Assembly: GCF_009730915.1 (NCBI RefSeq)
Contig: NC_052474.1
Location: forward strand, 4,995,501-5,059,500
Direction: 5' to 3'
Length of the DNA stretch: 64,000 bases
Origin: Dioscorea cayenensis subsp. rotundata
Lineage: Eukaryota; Streptophyta; Magnoliopsida; Dioscoreales; Dioscoreaceae
Below the pieces are notes generated by a model, which made no database searches, was not told where the DNA came from, and saw nothing but the letters and a program-made list of their open reading frames with translations. Shown one piece after another: positions 38,701-51,922 of the stretch; position 1 is the stretch's first letter, and every line of letters starts with the position of its first letter. The translations under genes and the position numbers were made by a program.

Positions 38701-39535
38701 ACCAAACAATATAATTATGGAAAATTTACCTTGCCAGTGCTCTCTAGGCGGCCTTTATAGACTCGTCCAAATCCGCCTTCTCCTAGAAGGCAGTCTGGTC
38801 TAAAGTTCCTAGTAGCAGCAGCAAGTTCCCGAAAAGTGAATGTCTGAGAAGATATATTAACACCAGCTCCATCCTTCTGAACCAATAATTCTGTCTTCGA
38901 TCCAACCGAATTTGTTCTAGACTTGGCCCTATTGGCTGTCTCGCAAACATGAAAGATGTTCAGAAACTAGATCACTCAAGGGAAGATTTCCACATCATAA
39001 AGTACTCAAATATCAGGGACCTAAACACATCATAGATTCATTGATCATGAAAGGAACAACCACTTGTATCAATGCCACAAAGAAACACATGCACAACACC
39101 AATCTTCCATTAAATACTAGCTATAAATATATCATAACAAATACACAAAAACTAGAAATTAGAGTGAAAAAGAAATATTCAATTTAAACACAATGCAAGC
39201 CAACAGCAATAACCCAGTATGATATAAATTTACTCACTCACTATCAGTAGAATAGCAGCCAGATAATCAAGATGGCACATAACAAACCATAAAACAAGCA
39301 TTTTTCTACCAGTTCTCAATTTTGAACTCTTCAAAATCAAAACTAACAAACAAAATGTCATATAAGTTCTCAAGAACAAGATAAAATTTCTCCAAAAAAT
39401 TTTTAACTGACCAGTGGCTGGTAGTCTGTCAATCTTGGGAGGAACCATGGGCCGCTCTGATCTCTTCTCATCTCTCACCGTCCTACCATTCAACACCTCC
39501 CCTTCTTTCGATTCCAAGCATGGAAAACACCCCAT
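35790..39535 (-). CDS. Receptor-like cytoplasmic kinase, subfamily VII (PBS1/PBL type), five exons, 454 aa
   Basis: These Ser/Thr kinases pass signals from surface immune and growth receptors. Exons (minus) are 39535-39412, 38935-38730, 38481-38292, 37563-37172 and 36242-35790; all introns are GT-AG and the total is 1365 bp. The protein starts MGCFPC, a myristoylation (Gly2) and palmitoylation (Cys3, Cys6) signal for the plasma membrane. The kinase domain shows GEGGFG at 93-98, VAVK with Lys115, YRDFKSSN with Asp213 (a YRD in place of HRD, usual in this family), DFG at 231-233, and APEY. The activation segment has GDKSHVS at 241-247, the sequence cut by the bacterial protease AvrPphB in PBS1-like kinases. 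The C-terminal tail of about 90 residues is basic and ends near [11 protein letters not shown]. The start is fixed by the lipidation motif. The exact PBL number is not assignable. Confidence 0.92.
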
Positions 39536-42500
39536 TCTTTGAATCAAACACCAAAATCAAAGAAAATTACCTAAAAAAAGAGATTTTTCTGCATCAAATT
39601 CCGTCCTTTAGCTCATAAATCTCTTCTCAATTCGGTTTGAATCGCTGCAGAGCGTATAAAACCAAGGATGGATGATGGATGGTGGTGGAACACGATTGAA
39701 AAGAGAGATCTTTGATTGGATCTGAGGATGTTGGCAGTGAGACACAACGAGCTGGCCACTGCCTTCGCCTTCTTGTAACTTTATTTATACACTAATAAAT
39801 TTAATAAATATCACTCATAAAATAATTCCATGTTGAGCTGGTTAAAAAATTATTTACATGCAAATACTTGTATCAAATATTTATCTGTGTATATATATCA
39901 TTTAGAATTTCAAAAATACTTGGATTTTTTGTATAATTCAAGAAATTATTTATTTATTTGTATAATATTTATTTTATATATATTATTAGATGTTCAATAT
40001 ATCACTAATTACTAATAAAAGCTTTTAATCTGAGTTATAAAAACTTTTATTGTTTCATTAGCCTAAATAAGTGGTTTTAAATTTATTTTGTAAAAATACT
40101 TTGTTTCATTATAAGGCTTCTGGTATCTCACTCGTGGAAATAAATAAGTGGAAGACTAAAAAAAATCACTAATTTAAATAAAAAAATATGAATTTTCTAT
40201 TAAAAATAAAAGGAAGAGATATATAATATGTTTTAATGAAAAATGTAAATTTTTGACTAAAAACATGGTAAACAATTTCATTATTTTCCAGAGGTGGGTT
40301 GGAAAAAAAGCCCATAATGGCACAAGAAACAAACAATCAAGTTGGTTTGGAGTGGTTGGGAATTTTGGCTTTGGATAATTTAGTGGGAGAAGTATAGTAG
40401 TGCAAAAAGAGAAAGAAGAAATTTAATTTAAGTTATACAAGTAATGCATTTTGGTCTCAAAATTAGAATTAGGAATAAGGGCAAGGCTCCTTCTAGACAA
40501 TGACAAAATCTGACAAGAATTTGTTGGGGTTTCACTTTCCAGGTTTGGAGCTATTGTTTTTTCAAGAAAGTGATAGCAAATATTGGCTTTACACTTGTCC
40601 TAGGAATATATTTTTTTTAGACTTGACTCATTGATATTTGGTATATATTTTTTACCAAGATGAGTTAATTTATTGGTATTTAATTTTTGAAGCTTTTGTC
40701 TATGTAAAATGGGACATATTTATATCTTTAAAAATAAATTATTAAATCAATAATTAAAAATAACATAGAATTACTCAAAGTTGATAAGAATGATCAGAGT
40801 TTGGATGGCTTAAAAAAGTGATTTTAAATTAAAATCTTCATGTATATATAATAAAAATATCAGTTAAAAAAACATACAAGTTTTAAGACTCTTAATTAAT
40901 GCCACATACCGCTAGACGAGTCAATGAAAAAATTAACATAACTTATATAAGAAATACAAATTAATATTTAAATATATACAATATAAGATATTCCATTGGA
41001 ACAAACATATCACAACAGGAAAATTTTTTAATAGTTTCAAATTAGAAATTTGTACTCAGCCAGTGAATAATTTTTTTTTTTGAATATTCTTCTATAGTTC
41101 TATCAAAAAGAGTTCCCCATCATCAAAATTGAGAGGCTTGAAAGGCAGTTCAATTTGTTTTTAATTATTTAAAAAAAATAGTGAAAGTTAGTGCTGTGAC
41201 AGTAGTGAAGAAGAATCTCTCTAGAAAATTAGGAAACAAAGCATCTCAAGGAGGACCAAAGACATTAACCATTGCATTCAATCATTATTCATAAGACCAA
41301 TCTCATCCACCAAATAATATGCTTTTGAAATATATACATATACCATATAACTCAGTCAAATATTCTCAATATATATATATATATATATATCTTTTCTTTC
41401 CTTTATTATTGTACATCTTATTAAGTATATTAAAAGATTGTCTTGAGTTATTATATTATAGTAGACTAAACTTTTATAAAAGATCTCACTTTACATGGTT
41501 ATATTTTAACATATAGTAAGCAACAATTTTTATATAACTCTTTATACATTCAATATATTCCTTTTGTTTTACAATATCAAGATATTTTAGTTTTTATTTA
41601 TAGTACATGTAATATGTAATTTTATTTGAAAGTAATATATTGAATTACAATAATAATGTTTAAAATTTGGGATTTTATTTATAATACATGTAATGTAATT
41701 TTTTATAGCACTCGTAACTATCCATGCTTATGATTAGATTTCTCAAGTTCAAACCTCTCATATCACAATTCATTTTTTGGGTCCAATGTGAGAGTTATGT
41801 GTGTGAAATACCTCTCTTTCTCCTCTCTATTTGTTTGTCCTTTACTTTGTAGCTTGTCGACTTTGTCCAAAAAAAAAAAAAGTTGTTGTTTATTATATAT
41901 ATATAACTACATGAATTTATTTATTTTGATTTTCTTAGTTTAATTTTATGGACACAAATGTACAATATTTGTTTTTCAGTATGTATAAATCGTTTTTAAA
42001 TTATACAAACTAAAAGTAATAAAAACCTAAACTTTAAAGTCCTTATATATTCCACACAAAACTATGCCAAGCTAAAAAAAAAAAAACAAAAGGACAAATA
42101 ATTATACCAGCCAAAGGCTCCATGAAGACAATAAAAGAAACACATAATGCAGTGATGGATGTGAATGAGCCAAGACAAACAAGTTAAAAAAGGCTGCAAA
42201 TTGTAGGCAATTGCAACAGCAACAACTGCAAAAGCATGTTCTCCATTGACATCCCCATCAATCATTTACAGCCATTCAAGAAACAAAGAAAGAGAGATAG
42301 ATCTTAAAGAGAAAAACCAGTTTTTTCTACAGTAAACATCTCAGACCATTAGAATGAAAAATAAAGTCAAGAACTGGTTTATGGCTGCCAATTGATTAGC
42401 TTTGAAATCATCAATAAAGCAAATGTTAAATCATTCTGATCAGTTCCACATGCATCAAGGGACAACAAACTGAAAAAGTCTCAATCTTAGTTGTTGACAA

Positions 42501-43450
42501 CCATTTTTTGCACCCCTTTGGCTGAGAATTATGAAGGACAAGGCATTGATTAAAGAGGCCCAGATTGCACAAACTTTAGTATTTAAACTCTTCTGTTGTT
42601 GCTGTTGTTTGTCTCTTCATTTTAGGAACTATTTGTTTGGAATTTTTGATAGTCCAAATCAACATGTCACTTGCCCAACTAATCCAATTAAATCTTGTTT
42701 AACTTTAAACAAACTCTGTGTTACAAGACCTGACAACCTTGGCAGATTGATGCACGGGTGATGACTTTACATTTTTATGTGCCTCAAATTTTATAAATTT
42801 GTGATTTTTCCTGTACATTTTTAAAATTAAACATGATCATGTATCCGATCTCTAAAAATTTATTATTTATTGTTGTGCCTTTATAAAATAAATCTGTTTC
42901 AGTTGCCTTTTTAGTCACTAAGTGGTTACCGGTCACACCCTTTTTTTCTTAAACTGTAAGTAGTTATTCTACAAGACAGGCATATAGTTACGTGTATCAA
43001 AAATCAAAAACATTAGGAAGCAATGTATTTCACCTTGATTTATAAAATAAGATATAATGAAAAAAAAAAAAAATATATATATATATATATTTATAAATAA
43101 TGATTTTTATATTAATAATCTGAGCTTTAATGAACTATTAAAACAATTTGATCTTTATGTACTGCATAAAATATTATTTTTATTCAAATGAAATTCATTT
43201 CCTATTTTACTGTAATCTTAATATGCAATACTACACATGATGTAAATCTAGACTAAATTTAGAAAAAATATATAAGATAAAATCTCAAACAAAATGGTAC
43301 AGCTCCACCGGTTGATCCAGCTGGAGATATACCCATGCCCTGCTATTCTGCTGTAATATTGTCCGTGCCATAACCTTAACAATGTAATGTTAAAAACCTA
43401 CAAAGAAAAGTGAAACCCTTGTAAAAACACTATACAGTCTATACCACAAC
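39536..43450. other. Kinase upstream region and gene-free AT-rich DNA
   Basis: About 240 bp upstream of the kinase ATG resemble a leader. Beyond that no gene was recognised. A SINE lies at 41705-41881. A cttctgttgttgctgttgtt stretch near 42590 gives a poly-Cys frame that looks fortuitous. Confidence 0.5.
41705..41881 (+). mobile_element. tRNA-derived SINE with poly(A) tail
   Basis: The B box (caagttcaaacctc) is preceded by a degenerate A box. The body contains 'ttgggtccaatgtgagag', a pyrimidine-rich part, and 'ttgtccaaaaaaaaaaaa' at the end. It is the same family as 10157-10412. Confidence 0.65.
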
Positions 43451-44517
43451 TAGAGATGGCAATTTGTCACCTACCCTGACGGGTATCACATAGCCCGTAC
43501 CCGGTCAAAGAGGGTATTACCCTCTTTGACCGGGTACTGCAAACGCGAAGTAGATATCCCGTTAGTTTTTGAGCGGTGCAGGGTCGGGTAAGGGTATGCC
43601 CCTACCCCTACCCGTGCACCCTTACCCTTACCCTTACCCGTTGAAGAGTGCGGGTAAAACCCATACTCGTACTCTTACCCTTTCATATATATATATATAT
43701 ATATATATAATTTTTTTATTAAACTAAACATTTACTCAATATCTATTTTTCATGGTGATTAATTTGAAAAATAATACTTCAAATTTTTCTCTTAATATAT
43801 TATTTTTAAATTTTTATTTAATTTCTATATTTATATTTGATAATATTATCAAAATTGAATTTTTAGATATATATTAAAAAAATCATAATTAAATTTAAAA
43901 AAATAAACAAATATAAAAAAATAATGTTATAATAATTTATTCAATAAATTATAAAAAAACATCCCGAAAAAAATAAGATACTTAATAAAAAAATCAATTG
44001 GATATAAACTTATGAGAATTACTTATAATATTTTTTTATATTCAAAAATCTTACTAGATATTTATAAAAATTTGAAAGTTTATATAAAATATAAATAAGT
44101 AGATATATGAAAAAAATTTAAAAACAAAAACCAAGATAGTTAAACATGAACAAAACAAAAAGGTAGAGTTACTATTGAGTTCTAAATAAATGTCGTTTTT
44201 ATGTGATTATATAATTTAAGATAAAACAAATATATATCAACTCAGTAATTTTTGAATTTATGGACGTATGTTTAAAGATTGTAATATAATGTATAATTAA
44301 TTTATTTTTTTATTATTATTTAAATTTAATTCGATAATTTGAACAATGGGTATAACGGGTAGCAAATGACACTGCTGAGTATCTCCCAGTCTACTGCGGG
44401 TAAGGGTAAGGAGTATGATTTTTTTACTCGCAGAGAGTGCGGGTATGGGGTAGGGGTTACGGGTACGGGTAAGGGTTTTGGCATACCCTACCCATACCCT
44501 ACCCATTGCCATCCCTA
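43451..44517. mobile_element. hAT-type non-autonomous element of 1067 bp with 8-bp target duplication
   Basis: The terminal inverted repeats read TAGAGATGGCAAT on the left and TAGGGATGGCAAT on the right (complement). The perfect 8-bp duplication ACCACAAC lies at 43443-43450 and 44518-44525. Both ends are rich in 'gggtaagggta'-type repeats, while the middle (43680-44330) is almost pure A/T. No coding region is present. The right end is 52 bp beyond the USE1 stop codon, so it probably lies in or touches the USE1 3' untranslated region. Confidence 0.88.
43498..43536. repeat. Perfect palindrome (19-bp arms, 1-nt centre) inside the hAT-type element
   Basis: The arms begin TACCCGGTCAAAGAGG and are exact complements of each other across a single T. 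It lies about 50 bp from the left end and is absent from the right end, so it is not part of the terminal repeats. Confidence 0.9.
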
Positions 44518-44569
44518 ACCACAACATTAAAAAAGAAGCTTTACTGATGACGAGGGGGCTGTTGCAGTG

Positions 44570-47500
44570 TCAAGTGACACGAATGAGTAGAACAACCATG
44601 ACGAATATACAAATCATAGCAAAGATCACGAGCCATGTAAAGCACGTCGTCTTGAAACTCTCTGAATAAACCTCCATGGCGCGCACATTGACACGTCCAG
44701 TGCTTGCTAAGCTATGTTCGACGGCTCTCTCGGTGGAGTCAAGTATCTGCCCATGCCACAAAGTATTCATCTCATGAGATATGATGAAATACAGAATAGT
44801 ACAAAACAACAAAGTTTTTTATGATTAAAACCCAGAAAATTTTTTTGATAACTTTGTCTTTTATTATTATATTCATGACTCCACTTATCACTTATAAAAA
44901 TTTGAAAAAAAATACTGACCTTCTCAGTGTCTTGCAAGGACTTGTTCATCATATGACTGCTTTCCTTTAGTTGCCGTGCTAGCACAACCATCTCATCTGT
45001 TAAATCTTCTTGAAGCTTCCTGTCACAAGGAGAAAAACAATGGATATCAATGCATACTATAGATCATTCCTAGAACAGGAAGTTGAATCAAACACTAAAG
45101 AATCTAAAATCTGAAATAACTGTAGAAAATAAAAACACCAAAAAAACCAGAGAGCCTATTGGAAAATCAACATGAAATGTGTCTCTTTCCTGGTATCTAA
45201 TAAAGAAAAATGGACTCTACTATGGAAATAGTCACTATCGAAGGCAAACAAGTTAAGAATTTGATGCAACTTGCAATTTCATAATGAAGAGAATTAAATT
45301 GTTGACAATATCTTTCATAAGGTTATACACAGCTGAAACAGGTCAGAAGTTTCAGAATTAAATTGCTGTCTCAGAAAGGAACATCAATTACACAGATCAT
45401 TACAGCTTAACTTTTCCTCTGGAGCCCAAGGGAACAATAAAAATGGTAATCAGTATGCAGCTCAAAAATCAGGAACTGAAGTTAATAAAAAATCCCAAAC
45501 TCAAAAACATAATCCTGCTTAGCCCTGTGGTTTTGCATGACTATGCCAAAATGCCCATAGATTCTAATGTCATCTCAGGAGAACAAAAGAAAATTGATAT
45601 CATACTTTCTGTAGTAAGTTAAAGCATCACATGGATAACATAATAAACCTGGCAAGAGTTAAATCCCGAACCTCATTGGGAGGAAAGAAAGTTGAATTTC
45701 GAAAAATAACAAGCAAGAACTAGGAGGAAAAAAAACCATGATGGAGATGAATTGTTAAGCTCATAAGCATAGTTAGAAATAGTGTAATCAAGCATGATGT
45801 ACATGGAAACCGTAAACCAAGTATAAACATTCTTTAAAGGTTCATGCCTACCGATGTTTCTCAATATGCGCCTGTGCTGCAGCATCCAGCTTAACTTGGT
45901 TTGAAGAATCCTTATCAGTAGCCTCACGAGTATTTTCTTCCAACTCCACATGAGCCCTAAAAGCTCATATACACCAAGCAATTTATATCATAGAACAAAG
46001 ACAATAATAAGTTAGATCAATGGCATAGTATGTAGTAATAATCACAAATTCACTTACGTAAACCTCCTCCGTAATCCAGGAGGGCTTCCATAGCCAACTT
46101 CCTCTGTCTTAGAAGATGTTTCCTCAACTTTGATCTCATCAACAGCATCTGTATGCTCTACCTGATTAGATTTCCATTATTCATTAATAACCTAAACAAA
46201 ATAACGAACTAACACACTGCAAAAGTCAGAATTATTTCTAACAGAAAAGAAGTAGCAGTTGCATCCCACCAACCATATTAGACATAAAACTTGTATAGCC
46301 TTGTAAACCTTGCAGAATAAATAACTACACACTTGGTTGGGACATCATTGAATGCCTTACAAAAGCCAAAGACCTTAGAAGTAGTCAAAATAATGGAAGC
46401 CATCATAATAAATAAATTTAAATTGAACATTAGCGCTAGAAGACTTATTTGCCTCAAATCAGAGTTTATAAATTAAACCTACATTGTCAATAATTAGTTC
46501 CATTACCTCAGAATTTTAGTGACACACTAACTTGCATCAGATTTAATAAACTGCACTTGCATAAGGCATGGCATTACAAATTATGCCAAAAACTTCTTTT
46601 AATGATAAATAACAATAAATAATAGATTTCAGTTAGTCTTAGATTCTAGGTAATTCATGTCAAGTATCACCATGAAAACCACAACCACAACTGAGATGGC
46701 AGAAAGGGAAAAGTAGCATACCAATGGAGCTGCCAATCTGGCAGCAAGCGCCTCTATCTTCTCAGAGTATTCATTCAACTTTGCCTTTGAAATGCTGAAA
46801 ATAGGTGAAAATGAAGCGCACTTTTAAGATGAAAAGAAAAGGACAAATTCTAATACATGTTCGGTGGGTGTTATCCAATGTGCAAAGGAGTTAAATCAAA
46901 ATTAGCAACTACGCATAGATAAAAACAAATTCATGCTTAAACATACTTTATTCCAAGATCCTTTAACAAAAAAAAAGAGGATGCTCTGTGGACGAGTGTC
47001 AGCTTCACAATACACAAAAATATTGCCTATCCAGCCCAAACACATGTAAGCCAAAGGAAGTATTGGTATCTCAACAACCATAAGAGATCAAGTAAATTGT
47101 AATTTAGTTAAAAAAGAAACGGATATAATAATATCAAAACAAAATTTTGTATGACAGACCTAGGTAGTCCCTCTGGCGTAACCTCTAGACCAAGTTGCTC
47201 TAATTGTTCCCGCAATGTGGTGATATACTGTAAAAGTCTAAAAGTCACTTTAGAAAATGAATGAGCAAGGCACCCAAGTAATTGTAGTTTGCAAAACATA
47301 TAACAAATAAGAAAAATCAACTTTTCCATGACACATTACTTTGCTCCAAATAGAAGAAGGCACATCATTTAATGCAGTAATTACTTCATATTGCTTCAAA
47401 ATAATTTATGGCTCATCAAACAACACCCTTTCCTTTGTCTTATTACTTTGCAAGTGGAATCATAATCTTTGAGAGAATTAGATAACAGCCGAAAATCATA

Positions 47501-47949
47501 AAAACAGAAAACAATCAGGTTACTAATGTGTCATTAACCAATGTAGCAATTCTCATGATGCACGTTTCACTTCTCGTACCATGGGTTGATAAAACTTAAG
47601 GTAATCTTCATTTAAATTAAATAGAGATATATTTTCCTTCGTAATGTGGCCTACACTTTTCATCACACCATGAAGGAATTAAACAAAAAGTGCTAAATCC
47701 ATGTCCACTCTTTCCTATTGCAAAATACCATTCCATGTCATGGAAGTATCCCGGAGGGTCAAAACCAAAAGGATGATAATTTAGAAAGTGAAAAAATAAA
47801 TAAATACATACAAGGGGCATAGAGACATCATTATTTGCTATGTAATTGTATATAGTTCCACTCACATGTACAAGTTTTGCTTGATTCTGCTGCTGAGGAG
47901 CGGATGCAAGCAACCTCCTCAAATTTACTTCATTTTTGCTAATCCCCAT
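44570..47949 (-). CDS. USE1: USE1 SNARE (vesicle transport between Golgi and ER), seven exons, 236 aa
   Basis: USE1 is an ER-resident Q-SNARE that, with Sec20, Syntaxin-18-type and Sec22-type partners, drives fusion of retrograde Golgi vesicles with the ER. Exons (minus) are 47949-47866, 47227-47160, 46794-46722, 46161-46058, 45956-45852, 45019-44920 and 44746-44570 (711 bp, GT-AG throughout, frame kept). The N-terminus [18 protein letters not shown] and the [16 protein letters not shown] segment are characteristic of plant USE1. The middle is acidic and variable. The SNARE helix runs from about 140 to 210 ([29 protein letters not shown]). A single C-terminal membrane anchor is at about 213-233, followed by RVT. 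Length equals the Arabidopsis proteins. A transposon sits directly downstream. Confidence 0.93.
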
Positions 47950-48520
47950 GAGGATATATCTGAGATAGCAAGATTTCAAAAGATATTAGATACACTGATA
48001 TGCACAAATCATTAATTTTTTTTTTTCTTAAAGTAAATCATCATACAAATCCGAAACAGAACAGGCAAGATTAAAAGAAATATCATGAAATCCTAAATCA
48101 ATTCGCACTAAAAAAAAACGAGAAATACATTAAAAGAGTTGTCAAAATCATCACTTTCACAAATCTAAGCAGCTAAGAAAACACCAGAGAAGCAATCAAA
48201 CAACACTCTGATTCCAAAATACCAAGATTCCCAACCTCAAAAACCTAATCCTCAGATCCCATCTCCATTTAGACATGAAATCAACACCAAAATTGCATAA
48301 AAGGCCAAAAAAAATATCAAAAATATAAAATCAAGAGGGGCTTCGTGAATGCAGCAACAATTAGGTATTGAACAACTACGAATACGGGCGGAGGAGAAGC
48401 AAGAGATGAGAATCAAACCAGACAAAGAGTGCGTGCCGAGCTCTTCTTCAGAAGGACAGCAAACAGTGATGCATAGCCGAGCGTCGCGCCATTGGAGGGG
48501 AAATCGAAGGAATTAGGGCA
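47950..48520 (-). promoter_or_regulatory. USE1 upstream region with probable leader intron
   Basis: The ATG at 47949 lies 11-20 nt after an acceptor-like 'tatctcag', and a GC-rich segment with a donor-like 'ctg|gtttga' lies near 48420. A leader exon at about 48420-48500 spliced to 47960 is therefore likely. This is inferred from signals only. Confidence 0.4.
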
Positions 48521-49224
48521 TTCGCTAATAAACGGGCCCTTTTAAGCGGGCCGAGATTGAACGAGCCCGGATGACTTTGAGTTCTAGCGAGGCTCTTATG
48601 GGCTCACTTGGAGCCCAAGTTATCTCCTTTGATGAGGCTGGTTTAGCAGGGAAGAAGATTTGAAAGGTAGCTAATTAGTAAAGATTGTTGGAAATTTAAT
48701 TGAGGATATTATGATATCATGATGAAGATATGATAATCTATTTTTCTTACGTTATTTTTATTTTTTCGCAAAAAAATAAAAATAAATATCTAACAAAATT
48801 AAAATCAGCCCCTCTTTTAGATATGTAGATATATATATGTTTCCTTGACTATGTATTCTTCTTTTAAAATATTTAATAAATGATAGTTAAGCATTAAAAA
48901 AAAATTCCTTTTTTCAAAACACAAATTTTTTTTAAAAAAAAATCTCAACAAGCCAACTATTATTTAATGCTTTTTTAAGTTAAACTATGCTGAAATTTTC
49001 CAAGAAAAAATCATAAAAATCCACTTTTGTCACTTTGGGTTTCTCTTCCAGGATAATATTTGTGCAAGAGTACGTATAATTAAATAAAAAGAAGTTTTGC
49101 ATTCGTAAATACTCAAAATTTTAAATTTTAAATTTTAAATAATTACCATTTATTATTTTAAAATCCAATCAACTTTGAGTTAATTAAAAATGAGGCCATT
49201 AACACAAAACAACAACAACAATAA
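48521..49224. other. Intergenic DNA
   Basis: A short G+C-richer patch (48530-48660) is followed by AT-rich DNA. No gene or element end was recognised. Confidence 0.5.
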
Positions 49225-50238
49225 TCTATATCTATCTATCAATATCTATATATATATATATATATATTAAAGTAGTAAAGCTTCATGCCACGTGTCAAAC
49301 TCTCATTAAAAAGTGTTCCATCAAAATTAAGTTCGTATCATATGAAAAAAAAATAAATAAAATAAGGGACAGGACAGCACAAACCTCATGTTTTTTGTTT
49401 GATTTTCAAATATGTCTAGGGTACAGTACAACGTGTTCGAGTATAGCAGAAAAAAAAATATCGCTCCAGAATCACAGTACAAGTTTAATTTTAAGTTATG
49501 GGATAGCACAACAAAAGTCAGTTTTGCCCCACTTCAAATCTAAAAATTACAATAATTAACTAAAAAAACATCCCAACAATTAACTAATTTTCTTTAATTT
49601 TGTATAAAAAATTTAAAAGCAAATTATAATTTCCAAAATATTTATAATTAAGAAAATATTAATAATTCTAAAATTTAATGAAACTTTGATATAAAAATAT
49701 TGTTAAAATATGAACTTCAATTAATTAATTGTAGATTATTAGAGGAGTAGTATTGCAACAACATGAAAATATTTGTAATTTAATTCTAAATTAGTTACAA
49801 AATATTAGAGGGATTGTCTTGCTAATCCACAAAGGTATTAGTAATTTAGCAGTAAAATAATTATAATTTATCGAAGAAAGCAAATTATAAATAATATGTA
49901 GCATGAATTCATCTTATATATATAATTTTATTATGGTATTTTTTTATTAATTTACAAAGAGTAATTTTTTATCACTTTAACTCCATTTGCCTAAAAACTA
50001 GTTAGAAAATTGTTCGTAATAATGGGAGAATCTATAAATAATCTTTTAAATTTAATTAAATGTATTGCTTTTAAAATTTGAATAACAATAAACTTCATTA
50101 AGTTTCTCAAAAAAATAAATAAATAAACTTCATTAAGTTTCAAGCATTATTATCAAAATCATGACAAATATGCCAAGTGAGAATATTATTTTTAATAGTT
50201 TAGCATATATTTATCTCTATGCATGGGCATAACACTAG
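49225..50238 (+). mobile_element. Non-autonomous Helitron, about 1.0 kb
   Basis: The 3' end shows a hairpin (TATGC-ATGG-GCATA), a short spacer and CTAG at 50235-50238 followed by T. The 5' end is a TC-starting TA-rich tract leading to 'tattaaagtagtaaag'; the exact TC could be at 49225 or 49245. It shares its start and internal words with the Helitron at 28086-30675. No coding region was seen. Confidence 0.6.
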
Positions 50239-51922
50239 TAATAATAAGAAAAAAATTAAATTTCACTGATTATAAAATATTTAAAAAGTAATTGAATATT
50301 GAGCAATTAAAAGCAATAAAATATAAAATATATTAATTTTTAAATCAAATAATCGTATGCCAAACAACATAACCTTAAGAAGAGAAAAAACGAAAGAGAA
50401 AAAATATTCCATTGAGATCGAAGAATTGAAGAGGCGATGAGTACTCTCTCTATTCAGACGTTTGATAAAAAAATGAATAAACCACTACCATTAAAATAAA
50501 AATGAACCGATAGACAAGCCTCCACACAAACAGTAGAGGAAAATACAGAAAAGAGTATCATAACACTAGATGTGGTATAATAGCTCGACTCAGCCCCTTG
50601 ATTAGCTCTAGAGATTATTTTCTACAATCCCTACAAAGAGAAAATTGAGAATTCTCTATCTCACTGCTCATGGCCGATCATGATCACTGCGGAGAGGAAC
50701 CCTTCCCGTTACGATCCTTAAAGATACAAAAATGATGGGAAAGCTAACTTGACTAACTAAAACATAAAACAAAATAAGTTTCTTGTGCATTCCACGCGTT
50801 AGTAATTTGTCAATAAACAATATCAGTGTTATAACATAGCTTTTTATTATTATTATTTTTATTTTATTTATTGGTTTTGCGTGTATCCAATGCCGTCGGA
50901 AAACTGACATCTAGGTGCATGGTACTGGAAATCTGGAATAGCTTAGGCTAAACTCTTCCAAGAGAATTATAATTTTGATTAATTGGTCAGGAATTAAGTA
51001 GTCATGCAGTCTCAACCCCACCTTGAAGGCTGAAGCATTCTTCATGCGTAGGACTTGGTCCACCAAAGACTTAAATGAATCAGCAATGAAATGAGACAAT
51101 TCTTATAACCACAAACCAAAAGAAATACTTGTGATTAAATTAATTAATGTGATGCCAATATATGAATTAACCTTTTGTTCATGATCACTTTCTTCATGTA
51201 TCCCTAGGTAGACTGCTCATGTCTGAATTTTCACAAATTAAAATTAAAAACAAATCTTTGGGATTCTGTTTTATTTATTTATTTATTTATTTATCTTTAA
51301 CCATGGTTCAATGCCTATATTGCATAAAAGATTTCTGTTATTAATGTTTAATATTAATTTATCTAATAATTTATTCAAATAATACTAAACGAGTTTGTGT
51401 GCATTGCCAAAGGCCAAATGAAAGAGTCATCGTTTAAGTTGAGCCAGATCATATACATTCAAGATAGGGACAAATTCATTAATAGCCTATATATTGATAA
51501 AAACATAGAATAATAAAAATGCATGATTCAGAGACCATTAATACATGCAACTTATATTTTTCAAATGATCCAACGTAGACTAGTGAGCTATACCAGACAA
51601 TAATGGAATAAAATAAACATCAGTCCATTCCACATCGTCTGTACTTGATTTGCACCGTAGCACCAAAGGCATGCATGCATGGATTTCGTACAGCCTGGAA
51701 TAAGCTTGTTTTCACCGAAACACTCCTTGCTTTTTCCTAAATTAAACACACCTTAATATAATATATATATGATCACCATCACTTCACTATCAATATTCTT
51801 CACCTAATATTTTAATTTCAATATTTATTCTAACCGCCTGATAACTCACCACCATGCAGACCACAACTGTTTATGTATGCACGTTAATTATTTGTCTCAT
51901 GATAATTTTCCAAGTAAAATAA

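Noticed and set aside
43305..43345. Segment resembling the start of 18S rRNA (ccggttgatcc)
   Set aside because: Only about ten bases match in a row and nothing after them fits; no rRNA gene.
43590..43640. Telomere-like (CCCTTA)n repeats
   Set aside because: The units vary, the run is short, and it forms the GC-rich tip of a hAT-type element with target duplication, so it is not a telomere remnant.
47617..47865. Extension of the USE1 first exon as one long frame
   Set aside because: The frame runs past a good GTGAGT donor; the USE1-specific continuation is found after an acceptor at 47228, so this part is intron.
50911..51099. 62-codon minus-strand ORF
   Set aside because: No recognisable family, AT-rich surroundings, no supporting signals.
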